NCBI RefSeq assembly: GCF_020524045.1
Contig: NZ_JAIVKL010000002.1
Coordinates: 62,001-126,000, forward strand
Direction: 5' to 3'
DNA: 64,000 bases
From: Metabacillus litoralis
GTDB lineage: Bacteria > Bacillota > Bacilli > Bacillales > Bacillaceae
A program made the position numbers and the translations under genes. Position 1 is the stretch's first letter, and each line of letters begins with the position of its first letter. Shown piece after piece: positions 53,495-61,662 of this stretch. Below the pieces are notes generated by a model that was not told where the DNA came from, searched no databases, and was given only the letters and a program-made list of their open reading frames with translations.

Positions 53495-54193
53495 ATGACA
53501 ACATTAGAATTAGGTGTACGGGTTCTAATTGCATTTCTAACTATATTAATTGTCACTAGAATTGTCGGTCGAAAAGATATAAGTCAAATGACTTTTTTTA
53601 ATTTTGTTTCAGCTATCGCATTAGGTTCACTAGCAGCAAATCTTGCTGTTAGTTCAAGCTTAAGTATCCAGAATGGGATTTTAGCAATAATTGGTTGGGG
53701 CCTTGTTACAATTGCCCTTGGATTTTTAGATATCAAATCTAAAAAGGCTCGTTTACTATTAGAAGGTGAACCAATAATCGTCATTAAAGATGGTCAAATT
53801 ATGGAGAATAAGCTGCGCAAACTAAGAATGGATACTGATGAGCTACAGTCCTTACTAAGAAAGAAAAATGTTTTCTCATTAAAAGAGGTTGACTATGCAA
53901 TTATGGAATTTGACGGAAAGCTTTCTGTTATGAAAAAAGAAGCTAACCAAAATATAACAAAAGGCGATTTTAACTTTAAATCTATATCTCAACAAATGTA
54001 TCCAATGTCTACCACAATTATTTCAGATGGAAAAATAATTAATGAAAATTTATCAAAATTGAATTTGAATGAAGTATGGTTGAATTCACAACTACAATCA
54101 TTAGGAATTACATCTTTGTCAGATGTGTTTATAGCTGAACTACAAAAAGATGGTTCAATATATATCGATAAAGTAAATGATACTGTTCATTAA
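53495..54193 (+). CDS. DUF421 (YetF-like) membrane protein
   Basis: The ATG at 53495 is seven bases after AGGAGG. The 232-residue protein has three N-terminal membrane helices with TRIVGRKDISQMTFFNFVSA (a conserved YetF-family segment), then a soluble domain with LLEGEPIIVIKDGQIMENKL and LRKKNVFSLKEVDYAIMEFDG. B. subtilis has several paralogues (YetF, YdfS, YrbG, YkjA), some in spores. The soluble half binds lipid or self-associates in known structures. It is followed at once by a 74-residue partner gene. Confidence 0.87.
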   Translation: MTTLELGVRVLIAFLTILIVTRIVGRKDISQMTFFNFVSAIALGSLAANLAVSSSLSIQNGILAIIGWGLVTIALGFLDIKSKKARLLLEGEPIIVIKDGQIMENKLRKLRMDTDELQSLLRKKNVFSLKEVDYAIMEFDGKLSVMKKEANQNITKGDFNFKSISQQMYPMSTTIISDGKIINENLSKLNLNEVWLNSQLQSLGITSLSDVFIAELQKDGSIYIDKVNDTVH

Positions 54194-54211
54194 TAAATGG
54201 AGGATATACTT

Positions 54212-54436
54212 ATGAGAAATTATAGATATTTAGTAAGTGATAAATATAAAGCTAAGGAAATTGCTGAAGATTTGCGCGTACAGTTAGACATTAATCGTTA
54301 CCAAGATGTGCATGTTAAAGCAGTAAATAATCGAAACGAAGTGATTGTTCAAGTACCACCTGCTAGCACCTTAGCTCTAGAAGAAACAGTAGACAGCTTT
54401 ATGGCAGAATATAAAACAGGGGTAATACTAGAATAA
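54212..54436 (+). CDS. Small soluble protein encoded after the DUF421 gene
   Basis: The ATG at 54212 is eight bases after GGAGG; an ATG at 54197 overlaps that site. The 74-residue product starts MRNYRYLVSDKYKAKEIAED and has an alpha-beta pattern with a strand NEVIVQVPP and a C-terminal helix. No family was recognised. The 18-base gap and shared terminator make cotranscription with the DUF421 protein near certain. Confidence 0.7.
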   Translation: MRNYRYLVSDKYKAKEIAEDLRVQLDINRYQDVHVKAVNNRNEVIVQVPPASTLALEETVDSFMAEYKTGVILE

Positions 54437-54465
54437 AGACTTAGTGAAAAACTGAGTCTTTTTTT
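54435..54465 (+). terminator. Terminator of the DUF421 operon
   Basis: AAAGACT pairs with AGTCTTT (longer with one mismatch), followed by seven T residues, overlapping the stop codon. Confidence 0.85.
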
Positions 54466-54540
54466 AATAAATTCTTCCTGAAGACTTGATTAAATAAGAA
54501 AAATATAAATCCTTACTCTGACTTCTGTCTTACTAAAATC

Positions 54541-54662
54541 TCTGTTAAACTTTATTGTTAATTTCCGATAAAAGCATTCGCTTTCCTATGAATTTTTCCT
54601 TGGATATATTCAACTCCAAACACCAAAGTGCTAAAAATCAACACTCAGCTTTTAACATAGCT
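54541..54662. repeat. Family A repeat, degenerate copy in inverse orientation
   Basis: TCTGTTAAACTTT, TTAATTTCCG and GCATTCGCTTTCC match the reverse complement of the right half of 52520-52702. AAAATCAACACTCAGCTTTT then AACATAGCT matches its left end. The GC-rich core is missing. Confidence 0.6.
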
Positions 54663-54675
54663 CACTAAATAAAGA

Positions 54676-54701
54676 AAACACCGAACGGATAATCGGTGTT
54701 T
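54676..54701 (-). terminator. Terminator of the 56-residue protein gene
   Basis: AAACACCGA pairs with TCGGTGTTT around an 8-base loop, reading into TTCTTTATTT on the minus strand, 18 bases past the stop. Confidence 0.75.
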
Positions 54702-54718
54702 ATTTTACAGAAACCTCT

Positions 54719-54889
54719 TTAGTTTTTTTTATCTATATCATGATTTGGAGATGTGCTATTTCCAGTTGTTGCTTCATACCCTACATTATATGTTACTTTT
54801 GGTGCTTGTTTTAAAGCCTCTGGCATTTTATATTGCTCTAAATCATCCTGAAATTGTCTTGTAGAGGGACTTTGTTGCTGTTCTGTCAT
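54719..54889 (-). CDS. Small hydrophilic protein, 56 residues
   Basis: ATG eight bases after GAGG opens a 56-residue frame starting MTEQQQSPSTRQFQDDLEQY and ending in HDIDKKN. It is polar, Gln/Asn-rich and without membrane segments. A clear ribosome binding site and a terminator just downstream support it. It lies among sporulation-type genes; function unknown. Confidence 0.6.
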   Translation of the reverse strand: MTEQQQSPSTRQFQDDLEQYKMPEALKQAPKVTYNVGYEATTGNSTSPNHDIDKKN

Positions 54890-54916
54890 GTTTTAGCCTC
54901 TTTTCTTTATGAATTT

Positions 54917-55077
54917 ATTAATGCTGTTTTCACAAACTTTGTGCTTTTAAATAACCATACCAATCAGCATTGTATTGTCTAGTGACTTCTTTTCTTAATA
55001 AAATAGTACCCTTTTATGGGGGAAACACTCTACATTTTCGGGTACATAGCAACAATCGTTCAGAAAAGAGCCTTTAT
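54917..55077. repeat. Family M repeat, full copy 6
   Basis: TTAATGCTGTTTTCAC at the left, CTTCTTTTCTTAATAAAATA then GTACCC inside, and AACAATCGTTCAGAAAAGAG then CCTTTA at the right. Its right end meets the stop codon of the following minus-strand coat-protein gene. Confidence 0.7.
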
Positions 55078-55370
55078 TAAAAATGATTATCTGGATGTAA
55101 GTTATTTTGCATATATTCCTGGACTTGTTTAATTTGATCTGCACTTGCTAACTCTGTTTTATACCAGCCTTTTGCTTGTAGAATATCATAAATTTCATAC
55201 TGATTTCGATTTGCATTATCCTGCATTTCACCATAAATTTCTCTAAGTTCTTTGTGACTTGTTTCTAGCATCGTGTTAGAAATCCCTCGACATCTTCCTT
55301 TTTCTAATTCTAAACAAAGCTGAACCATTTCACGATCTGTTAACCCTCGTCCTTCAATATTATTCGGCAA
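55077..55370 (-). CDS. CotF-like spore coat protein
   Basis: A 97-residue protein starting at TTG after AAGGAGG. It is helical, with LTDREMVQLCLELEKGRCRG and the CotF-type KGWYKTELASADQI near the C-terminus. It matches the small CotF/YraF-like coat proteins that often occur as adjacent gene pairs. It lies 15 bases after the 67-residue gene and probably acts with it in the spore coat. Confidence 0.75.
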   Translation of the reverse strand: MPNNIEGRGLTDREMVQLCLELEKGRCRGISNTMLETSHKELREIYGEMQDNANRNQYEIYDILQAKGWYKTELASADQIKQVQEYMQNNLHPDNHF

Positions 55371-55385
55371 TTTTTCAAAACCTCC

Positions 55386-55589
55386 TTACTGAATATGTTC
55401 AGATCTGTTGAAGTATTGTGATAGGTCTGCTATTTTCAACTGATGACTTTCGGCTATTTGCTCAAGTTGCTGCTTTAATTGTTGATCTTCACATAATGAT
55501 GCACACCAATTTATTGTTTTCGCTGTAATTGCTTCAGCTCTTATTTCATCTTCTATAAAAGCTAACTCCTTTGTTGTAAGTTGATTCAT
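55386..55589 (-). CDS. Small CotF/YraG-like helical protein
   Basis: A 67-residue helical protein starting at ATG after GGAGGTGG: TTKELAFIEDEIRAEAIT then KTINWCASLCEDQQLKQQL. It resembles the short ferritin-like N-terminal partner (YraG/YhcQ type) found next to CotF-family genes. First gene of a two-gene operon. Confidence 0.7.
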   Translation of the reverse strand: MNQLTTKELAFIEDEIRAEAITAKTINWCASLCEDQQLKQQLEQIAESHQLKIADLSQYFNRSEHIQ

Positions 55590-55765
55590 TTTTCCACCTC
55601 CATTACTGAAAGCTTTTCTTATGTAGTATTTATTTTTCGATCAATTTTTATCCAACTAGCTTACTTATTGGACTATTTTAGTTGACTCTAATATTTAGGA
55701 AAGAATGATAACGAAGGGCAATAGTGAATATATACAGACAAGCAAAATATATTAAAATACTCTAG

Positions 55766-55903
55766 AACAACTTCTCCATTTTTAAACTAATCCCAAACGC
55801 AAACCACTATTCAATGATTGATCAACCAAGTATTGTATCACATGAATTATTACAACACTTAGATCGTTCAACAAAACATCAAATATATGTTAAACAACAC
55901 TAA
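55766..55903 (+). pseudogene. C-terminal remnant, possibly of an alpha/beta hydrolase
   Basis: A frame open for 45 codons reads IPNANHYSMIDQPSIVSHEL then LQHLDRSTKHQI before TAA. A NANHYS-like segment with a His followed by a C-terminal helix resembles the end of alpha/beta hydrolases. There is no start or ribosome binding site, but the gene's terminator still follows directly. The rest of the gene is gone. Confidence 0.35.
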
Positions 55904-55951
55904 AAGACTAACTTAAAATAGACATGAATTCTACTTTCCGTTAGTCTTTTT
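55902..55951 (+). terminator. Terminator retained after a lost gene
   Basis: AAAAGACTAAC pairs perfectly with GTTAGTCTTTT across a 27-base loop and ends in T residues. It overlaps the stop codon of the remnant frame. Confidence 0.65.
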
Positions 55952-56010
55952 ATTTGGCTTTGTTCATTCCATTACTATAACTAGTAATAAGAAAGAAAAA
56001 AGTCTTAAAC

Positions 56011-57063
56011 TCAGCCTTTTCTGTTTTCCCATTTTTCCACTTCTTCTCTCACTTTAGGCGCAACCTCTTTACCAAGTAATTCAATTGCTTTCATCACATC
56101 TTCATGTGGCATAGATCCAACAGGCACATGTAGCATAAATCTTGTAATTCCAACATTTTTTCGCAAATGAATGATCTTTTCAGCTACTGTTTCTGAATCA
56201 CCTACATATAAAGCACCATCAAAACTACGAGCAGCATCAAAGCTTTCTCTTGTATATGGGCCCCAGCCTCGCTCTTTGCCTAATTTATTCATCACATACT
56301 GTGTGGATGGAAAGAACTTATCTGCAGCAATATCAGTGTTTTCTGAGATAAAGCCATGTGAATGTGAAGCAACAGGGAATTTCTCCACATCATGTCCAGC
56401 ATGTGCTAAGGCTTTTTTATAAAGTTGCACAAGTGGAGCAAATTGCGTTGGTTGTCCACCAATGATTGCTAATACTAATGGTAATCCAAGAATTCCAGCA
56501 CGTATAACTGACTCAGAATTACCTCCACTGCCAATCCAAACTGGTAAAGGGTCTTGAACTGGACGAGGATATACACCACGATTTTTGATGGCTGGTCGAT
56601 GACCACCTTTCCAATTAACAATCTCCGAATTCCGTATTTTTAACAATAATTCAAGTTTTTCTTCAAAAAGCTCGTCATAATCTTTTAAATCATAACCAAA
56701 CAATGGGAAAGATTCGACAAAAGATCCTCTTCCTGCCATAATTTCAGCACGGCCATTTGAAAGACCATCAACTGTAGCAAAATCCTGAAATACACGAACT
56801 GGATCTGCTGAAGAAAGAACTGTTACTGCACTTGTTAATCGAATTCTATTTGTTTGAGATGCTGCTGCTGCAAGAATAATCGCAGGGTTTGATGCAGCAA
56901 AATCCTCACGATGATGTTCACCTACTCCAAACACATCTAAACCTACTTGGTCAGCTAGTACAATTTCCTCAACAACCTCCCGAATCCTTTGTGCATGACT
57001 TATAACCTCACCAGTTTTGGGATCTGGAGTTGTTTCAACAAACGTGCTTATCCCTATTTCCAC
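56011..57063 (-). CDS. LLM-class flavin-dependent oxidoreductase
   Basis: A 350-residue luciferase-like monooxygenase starting at GTG nine bases after GGAG. It has the N-terminal strand MEIGISTFVE, GVGEHHREDFAASNP (substrate/flavin pocket), RIRLTSAVTVLSSADPVRV and GRAEIMAGRGSF. These enzymes form a TIM-barrel and use FMNH2 and O2 to oxidise diverse substrates. The substrate is unknown. A second, distantly related member is encoded at 59441. Confidence 0.88.
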   Translation of the reverse strand: MEIGISTFVETTPDPKTGEVISHAQRIREVVEEIVLADQVGLDVFGVGEHHREDFAASNPAIILAAAASQTNRIRLTSAVTVLSSADPVRVFQDFATVDGLSNGRAEIMAGRGSFVESFPLFGYDLKDYDELFEEKLELLLKIRNSEIVNWKGGHRPAIKNRGVYPRPVQDPLPVWIGSGGNSESVIRAGILGLPLVLAIIGGQPTQFAPLVQLYKKALAHAGHDVEKFPVASHSHGFISENTDIAADKFFPSTQYVMNKLGKERGWGPYTRESFDAARSFDGALYVGDSETVAEKIIHLRKNVGITRFMLHVPVGSMPHEDVMKAIELLGKEVAPKVREEVEKWENRKG

Positions 57064-57309
57064 TCTACATTTCTCCTTACAAGTTTATTTTATATCAACA
57101 ATTACTTGTGTAATATGTACTACTTTACATTTTAAATGAAAAAATTTTTTTCTACCATTATAGAGTCTTTTGTAACAACATTATCCCTATTTCAAACAAG
57201 CTGTTCAAAAAAATCACGAAAAGAAACCTTAACAAAAATCAGTTTATCAATGCTATTATATTTATATTAGAAAAATTTTCATCTACCTTTATACAGAGAG
57301 GATTCTGTT

Positions 57310-58134
57310 ATGAACCTAGATATAGTTACACGCAATAATGTAAAAATAATAGGCAACGGTCCGAAAACGATATGTTTTGCCCATGGTTTTGGGTGTGATC
57401 AAAATGTTTGGAATTTAGTTACAAATCATTTCAAGGATGAATATCGACTTATTTTATTTGATTACGTTGGATCAGGAAAATCAGATAAAGAAGCATACAA
57501 TTCAGATCGTTACGGAACTCTTGATGGGTATGCACAAGATGTTCTTGATATCTATCATGCATTAAATTTAAAGGATACCATTTTTGTCGGTCATTCTGTT
57601 AGTAGTATGATTGGAATGTTAGCTTCATTAAGAGAACCTAGCTTATTTTCTCACTTAATTATGATTGGTCCATCTCCTTGTTACTTAAATGACCCACCTA
57701 ATTATTATGGTGGTTTCGAGAAAGAAGATATAGAAGGTTTACTGGATATGATGGAAAAAAATTATAAAAATTGGGCTAGTAGCTTTGCATCAATAGCTGT
57801 TGGGCACCCCGATCAACCAGAATTAAAACAGCAGCTTCAAAATAATTTTTGTTCAATCGATCCAGTAATCTCTAAACAATTTGCCAAGGTAACTTTTTAT
57901 GCAGATCATCGTAAAGATTTAAAACAAGTTACTGTTCCTTCACTTATTTTACAATGCACTGAGGATATTATTGCTCCAGAGGGAGTTGGAATCTATTTAT
58001 CAGAGCATTTACCAAATAGCACACTAAATATCATGGACGCAACATTACATTGTCCACATCTAAGTCATCCAGAAGAAACAGTTAAGCTAATGAAAGAATA
58101 TTTAAAAAAAGTTTTACATACATGTAGACAATAG
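57310..58134 (+). CDS. rsbQ: Energy-stress hydrolase RsbQ
   Basis: A 274-residue alpha/beta hydrolase very close to B. subtilis RsbQ ([65 protein letters not shown]). The triad sits at the same positions as in RsbQ: Ser96 in VGHSVSS, Asp219 in CTEDII and His247 in LHCPH. RsbQ is required for RsbP to sense energy stress and activate sigma-B, probably by supplying a small hydrophobic ligand to the PAS domain. It is followed by rsbP with a 20-base gap. Confidence 0.93.
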   Translation: MNLDIVTRNNVKIIGNGPKTICFAHGFGCDQNVWNLVTNHFKDEYRLILFDYVGSGKSDKEAYNSDRYGTLDGYAQDVLDIYHALNLKDTIFVGHSVSSMIGMLASLREPSLFSHLIMIGPSPCYLNDPPNYYGGFEKEDIEGLLDMMEKNYKNWASSFASIAVGHPDQPELKQQLQNNFCSIDPVISKQFAKVTFYADHRKDLKQVTVPSLILQCTEDIIAPEGVGIYLSEHLPNSTLNIMDATLHCPHLSHPEETVKLMKEYLKKVLHTCRQ

Positions 58135-58154
58135 GACATGAGGTGAACGTTTTA

Positions 58155-59366
58155 ATGGAGAATCAATTAAATTATGCCCCATTTGGATATTTGAGTTTAT
58201 CAGAGGATGGCATAATTTTATCAATTAATAAAACGTTACTCGATCTACTCAACTTTGATGAAGAACAATTAGCTAAGAAACATATAAACCAAATTTTAAC
58301 TGTTCCAACTAAACTTTTTTATCAGTTTTATTTTATACCTCTAATACAGGTGAATCATCAAGTTGAAGAAATGTATATCATGTTAAAGTCGTTTTCCAAC
58401 GATGAAATTCCCGTGATTATGAATGCTAAATTAAGAAAAACAGATAATCAAACTCTTTTTGACCTTGCATTAATTCCTATAAAAAAAAGAAGTGAGTACG
58501 AAAATGAATTACTGACAGCCAAAATAGAAGCAGAAGCTGCATTAATAGAAAAAAACAAGGCAAATGCCGAATTAAAAATTGCGCTTGATCATTTAAAAAT
58601 AAAACAAGAGGAATTGATTGAACTAAATAAACAAAATCATCAGTATAAAGTTGATACAATTGAAAAGCTTGAGCTTGCACGAAAAATCCAAGAAACTTCA
58701 TTAGCCGATTCGATTGAACATGAACATATACAAATTGAGTCATATTACAAAGCATCTAGTGAATTATCTGGAGATATGTACGGCTTCTATCGAATTGATC
58801 AGGATCGATATGGAATCATTATTCTTGATGTGATGGGTCATGGTGTTTCTTCAGCTTTGATTACCATGTCACTTCACTCATTATTTCAGCGTTTAATATC
58901 TAACGGAAATAGTACTGAAATGGTTATGAAAGAATTAGATAATTATCTTCACCGCTTGTTTCATAATAATGAAGAGACAAGACATTATTGCACAGCTATT
59001 TACCTATTGATTGATACCGCTTCACAAATTATTGAATTTATCAACGCAGGACACCCTCCTGCATTATTACAAAAACAAGATGGAAGTCAGCATGAATTAG
59101 AAACAACTTCCCCTCCACTTGGATCATTTGAACATACCACGTTCAAGGCTAAATCATTTACATACACTAAAGGTGACAGATTACTCCTTTATACTGACGG
59201 TGTGACAGATCCACTTGGATTTAATCACCTAAAACCTTTATTAGTTGTTAACAATGTATTACCAAGCACAAGATTAAAAGAACTGATTATTCATACCCTA
59301 AATAATGAAAAAAACCTTCAACATCAAAGTGATGATCAATGTTTTATTATCATTGACGTTCACTAA
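58155..59366 (+). CDS. rsbP: Energy-stress PP2C phosphatase RsbP
   Basis: The ATG at 58155, nine bases after AGGTG, gives 403 residues, the same length as B. subtilis RsbP; a GTG upstream overlaps the ribosome binding site. A PAS domain (about 5-115) is followed by a coiled coil (about 125-180) and a PP2C domain (about 190-403) with SGDMYGFYRID, ILDVMGHGVSSALITM, NAGHPPALL and LYTDGVTD. RsbP dephosphorylates RsbV-P, releasing sigma-B from RsbW, when energy falls. The operon rsbQP is complete here. Confidence 0.93.
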   Translation: MENQLNYAPFGYLSLSEDGIILSINKTLLDLLNFDEEQLAKKHINQILTVPTKLFYQFYFIPLIQVNHQVEEMYIMLKSFSNDEIPVIMNAKLRKTDNQTLFDLALIPIKKRSEYENELLTAKIEAEAALIEKNKANAELKIALDHLKIKQEELIELNKQNHQYKVDTIEKLELARKIQETSLADSIEHEHIQIESYYKASSELSGDMYGFYRIDQDRYGIIILDVMGHGVSSALITMSLHSLFQRLISNGNSTEMVMKELDNYLHRLFHNNEETRHYCTAIYLLIDTASQIIEFINAGHPPALLQKQDGSQHELETTSPPLGSFEHTTFKAKSFTYTKGDRLLLYTDGVTDPLGFNHLKPLLVVNNVLPSTRLKELIIHTLNNEKNLQHQSDDQCFIIIDVH

Positions 59367-59399
59367 GATCGTTCAAATAGGGATCAGACCCAACTAAAG

Positions 59400-59430
59400 A
59401 AGCAAACCTTTCAAAAGGTTTGCTTTTTCG
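59400..59430. terminator. Bidirectional terminator after rsbP
   Basis: AAGCAAACCTT pairs perfectly with AAGGTTTGCTT around a 4-base loop, then TTT. It also suits the convergent monooxygenase gene. Confidence 0.85.
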
Positions 59431-59440
59431 ATTTATCTAC

Positions 59441-60442
59441 TTATTCCCCCTCTGTTACTTCTTTTAAAATCTCATAAGAGCGCTTTTGTTTTTCTTCATC
59501 ATACATATAGGAAACGGCCATGATTTCATCAACATTATATTTTTCTTGGAAGCTTGTTAACTGCTTTCGAATCGTTTCTTTACTTCCTTGTAGTGATACA
59601 CTTGTCATTGATTTTGCCATTTCTTTTTCGGATGGTGACCAAATGCCTTCCATACTATCCACAGGAGGACGCAAAGGATTTGATGTGCCACGAACAACAT
59701 TTAAGAAAAATTGTTGCATTGTTGTTGCTTCCCTATTTGCTTCTTCATCCGTTTCCCCAGCAATTAAGTTCACACAAACCATCATATATGGTTTATTCAA
59801 ATATTGAGAAGCTTGGAACCGACTTTTATAAATTGAAATCGCTTCTTCCATAAATCTTGGTGCAAAATGAGAAGCAAATACATATGGTAAACCCAACTTA
59901 GCTGCTAAATAAGCAGAATCTGTTGAAGATCCGAGGATATAAATTGGAATATTTGCATTCACACCAGGATAAGCTTTCACATAATCTTGATTTTCTTCCG
60001 GTCCAAAATAAGTAAGTAATTGTTTTACATCATCTGGAAACGTATAAACCGAATCATTTTGAGAACGTCTTAATGCATTTGCGGTATTCATATCAGTACC
60101 AGGTGCTCGTCCAAGACCTAAATCTAACCGATCTGGGTAAATTGCACTCATTGTTCCAAATTGTTCAGCTACTACTAATGGTGAATGATTTGGAAGCATA
60201 ATACCACCAGAGCCTACACGAATTTTTTCAGTATGTTCTAATGTATGTTTGATTAAAATCGATGTTGCAGAACTAACAAGTGTTTTCGTATTATGATGCT
60301 CTGCAATCCAATATCGATTGTAGCCCATATTTTCTGTAGCTTTTGCAAGATCAACCATTGACTCAATTGCTTCTTTTGTTCCCTGACATTCTCTTATAGG
60401 AGCCAGATTCAAAACAGAAACGGGAATTTTTATATTTGGCAT
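59441..60442 (-). CDS. LLM-class flavin-dependent oxidoreductase (YceB/YvbT-like)
   Basis: A 333-residue luciferase-like protein starting at ATG. Features of the single-domain subgroup are [53 protein letters not shown] and [20 protein letters not shown]. It probably oxidises a small molecule with reduced flavin. It is convergent with rsbP and monocistronic. Substrate unknown. Confidence 0.88.
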   Translation of the reverse strand: MPNIKIPVSVLNLAPIRECQGTKEAIESMVDLAKATENMGYNRYWIAEHHNTKTLVSSATSILIKHTLEHTEKIRVGSGGIMLPNHSPLVVAEQFGTMSAIYPDRLDLGLGRAPGTDMNTANALRRSQNDSVYTFPDDVKQLLTYFGPEENQDYVKAYPGVNANIPIYILGSSTDSAYLAAKLGLPYVFASHFAPRFMEEAISIYKSRFQASQYLNKPYMMVCVNLIAGETDEEANREATTMQQFFLNVVRGTSNPLRPPVDSMEGIWSPSEKEMAKSMTSVSLQGSKETIRKQLTSFQEKYNVDEIMAVSYMYDEEKQKRSYEILKEVTEGE

Positions 60443-60556
60443 TTATATTTTTCCTTTCATCATCAAGTTTCGTTTATATCGTAACAATTTACACACTGAA
60501 AACAAATTAATATGCTTGAAAGTTACTAGGAGTATCTATTTTACCTAATCAACGAA

Positions 60557-61303
60557 TTATATGAACTCTTTCTCCAGAAAATCTTTCCTATTAAACGTGC
60601 GTTCTACAAATTCTACTTTTTCTTTGTTCATGAACAACACAGTCGAAGATCTTGTCCCATATTCTTCAGATTGGATAAATAGAGATGAAAGCCTTCTCTC
60701 CCAATCTAGAGAAACACCAGTATGAGGTAATTCTTCATCACTAGCAGGATCAGCGTCTTCTAAACTTGAAAATAGACATTCCTTTAGATTGTCACTTTGA
60801 CTTTTCAAACATGTTTCAAGTCCTATTCTGCCTTTTTGAACTTTAGGCCAATTAGTATTTAATAAATGGTTACTTACACCATAAATTCCTGGCTGAAGCA
60901 AAGTAATTTCATTTTCTACATTTGAATAATAGTAAAGACCATTTATATCACCTAAAATTAAATTAAATCCAGGATATTCATTTCGGGTCTTTTGGATATT
61001 TTCCAAGTAGCTTTTCGGGAGAGTATCCTCAGTCAAAAAATCACTCACTAATTCTCCACGAGACTTTTTATTTTCTGTTTTTTCATTCGGATCCCGATAA
61101 TTAGTTAGTGCTGCAAAACGACCATTTTTCGTCACACCCATCCATGTCCCCATTTTCTCTAAATCTCTACCTGCCAAAACCTCTGGTGCATCTTCCCAAA
61201 AACTCGCTTGAGCAGTTCCTCTTTTGTAAAATTCATCTCGATTTGCTGCAACAACTAAATCAAATCGTGAATCGATTTTATAAGCAAAATTGATTAAACA
61301 GAT
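60557..61303 (-). CDS. NRDE-family (TANGO2-like) Ntn-hydrolase protein; apparent AUC start
   Basis: With standard starts the frame would begin at TTG 61177 inside the protein. Upstream the same frame continues through CLINFAYKIDSRFDLVVAAN then RDEFYKRGTAQASFW, the classic NRDE N-terminus, in which Cys2 is the predicted nucleophile after Met removal. The codon in front of Cys is ATC at 61303-61301, exactly where the family has ATG, and a stop lies three codons further up. So either AUC initiates (248 residues) or a start mutation has weakened the gene. The rest contains GTWMGVTKNGRFAALTNYRD and the conserved LILGDINGLYYYSN. Members are implicated in secretion, haem or lipid handling. Confidence 0.8.
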   Translation of the reverse strand: MCLINFAYKIDSRFDLVVAANRDEFYKRGTAQASFWEDAPEVLAGRDLEKMGTWMGVTKNGRFAALTNYRDPNEKTENKKSRGELVSDFLTEDTLPKSYLENIQKTRNEYPGFNLILGDINGLYYYSNVENEITLLQPGIYGVSNHLLNTNWPKVQKGRIGLETCLKSQSDNLKECLFSSLEDADPASDEELPHTGVSLDWERRLSSLFIQSEEYGTRSSTVLFMNKEKVEFVERTFNRKDFLEKEFI

Positions 61304-61583
61304 AACAAATCACTACTTTCAATTAGAAGTCATAGCTCTATTATATGTAACTTTAATAAATTCTTCTTAAAATTAACACTTTATTAATAGTTCATTTTCA
61401 ATAATTCCATCACAGAAATTCATTTTCATCGGAGGAATATGTTAAATTCCCAGTTCAATTGCTGCTGATTTACTCAAAATCCAGTTACTATTAGTCGATC
61501 TGGGTTGTAAAAGATTGCTACGGTGTTCAATTTACAATTTCTTCTCTTATATGCACAACGATAAATTTCAAAAAAATGTACAC

Positions 61584-61618
61584 AAAAAGGTTGCTATTGT
61601 ATAAATAGCAACCTTTTT
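61584..61618 (-). terminator. Terminator of the phosphoglycerate dehydrogenase gene
   Basis: AAAAAGGTTGCTATT pairs perfectly with AATAGCAACCTTTTT around a 5-base loop; T-rich on the minus strand. Confidence 0.9.
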
Positions 61619-61631
61619 CAAATCAATTTTA

Positions 61632-61662
61632 TTATTAATGCCTTTCAGAAAAGAGACTTATT
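61632..61662. repeat. Family M end fragment, copy 7
   Basis: On the minus strand TAAGTCTCTTTTCTGAAAGG follows directly on the stop codon of the dehydrogenase gene, as in copies 2 and 6. Only about 30 bases remain, before the terminator. Confidence 0.45.
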
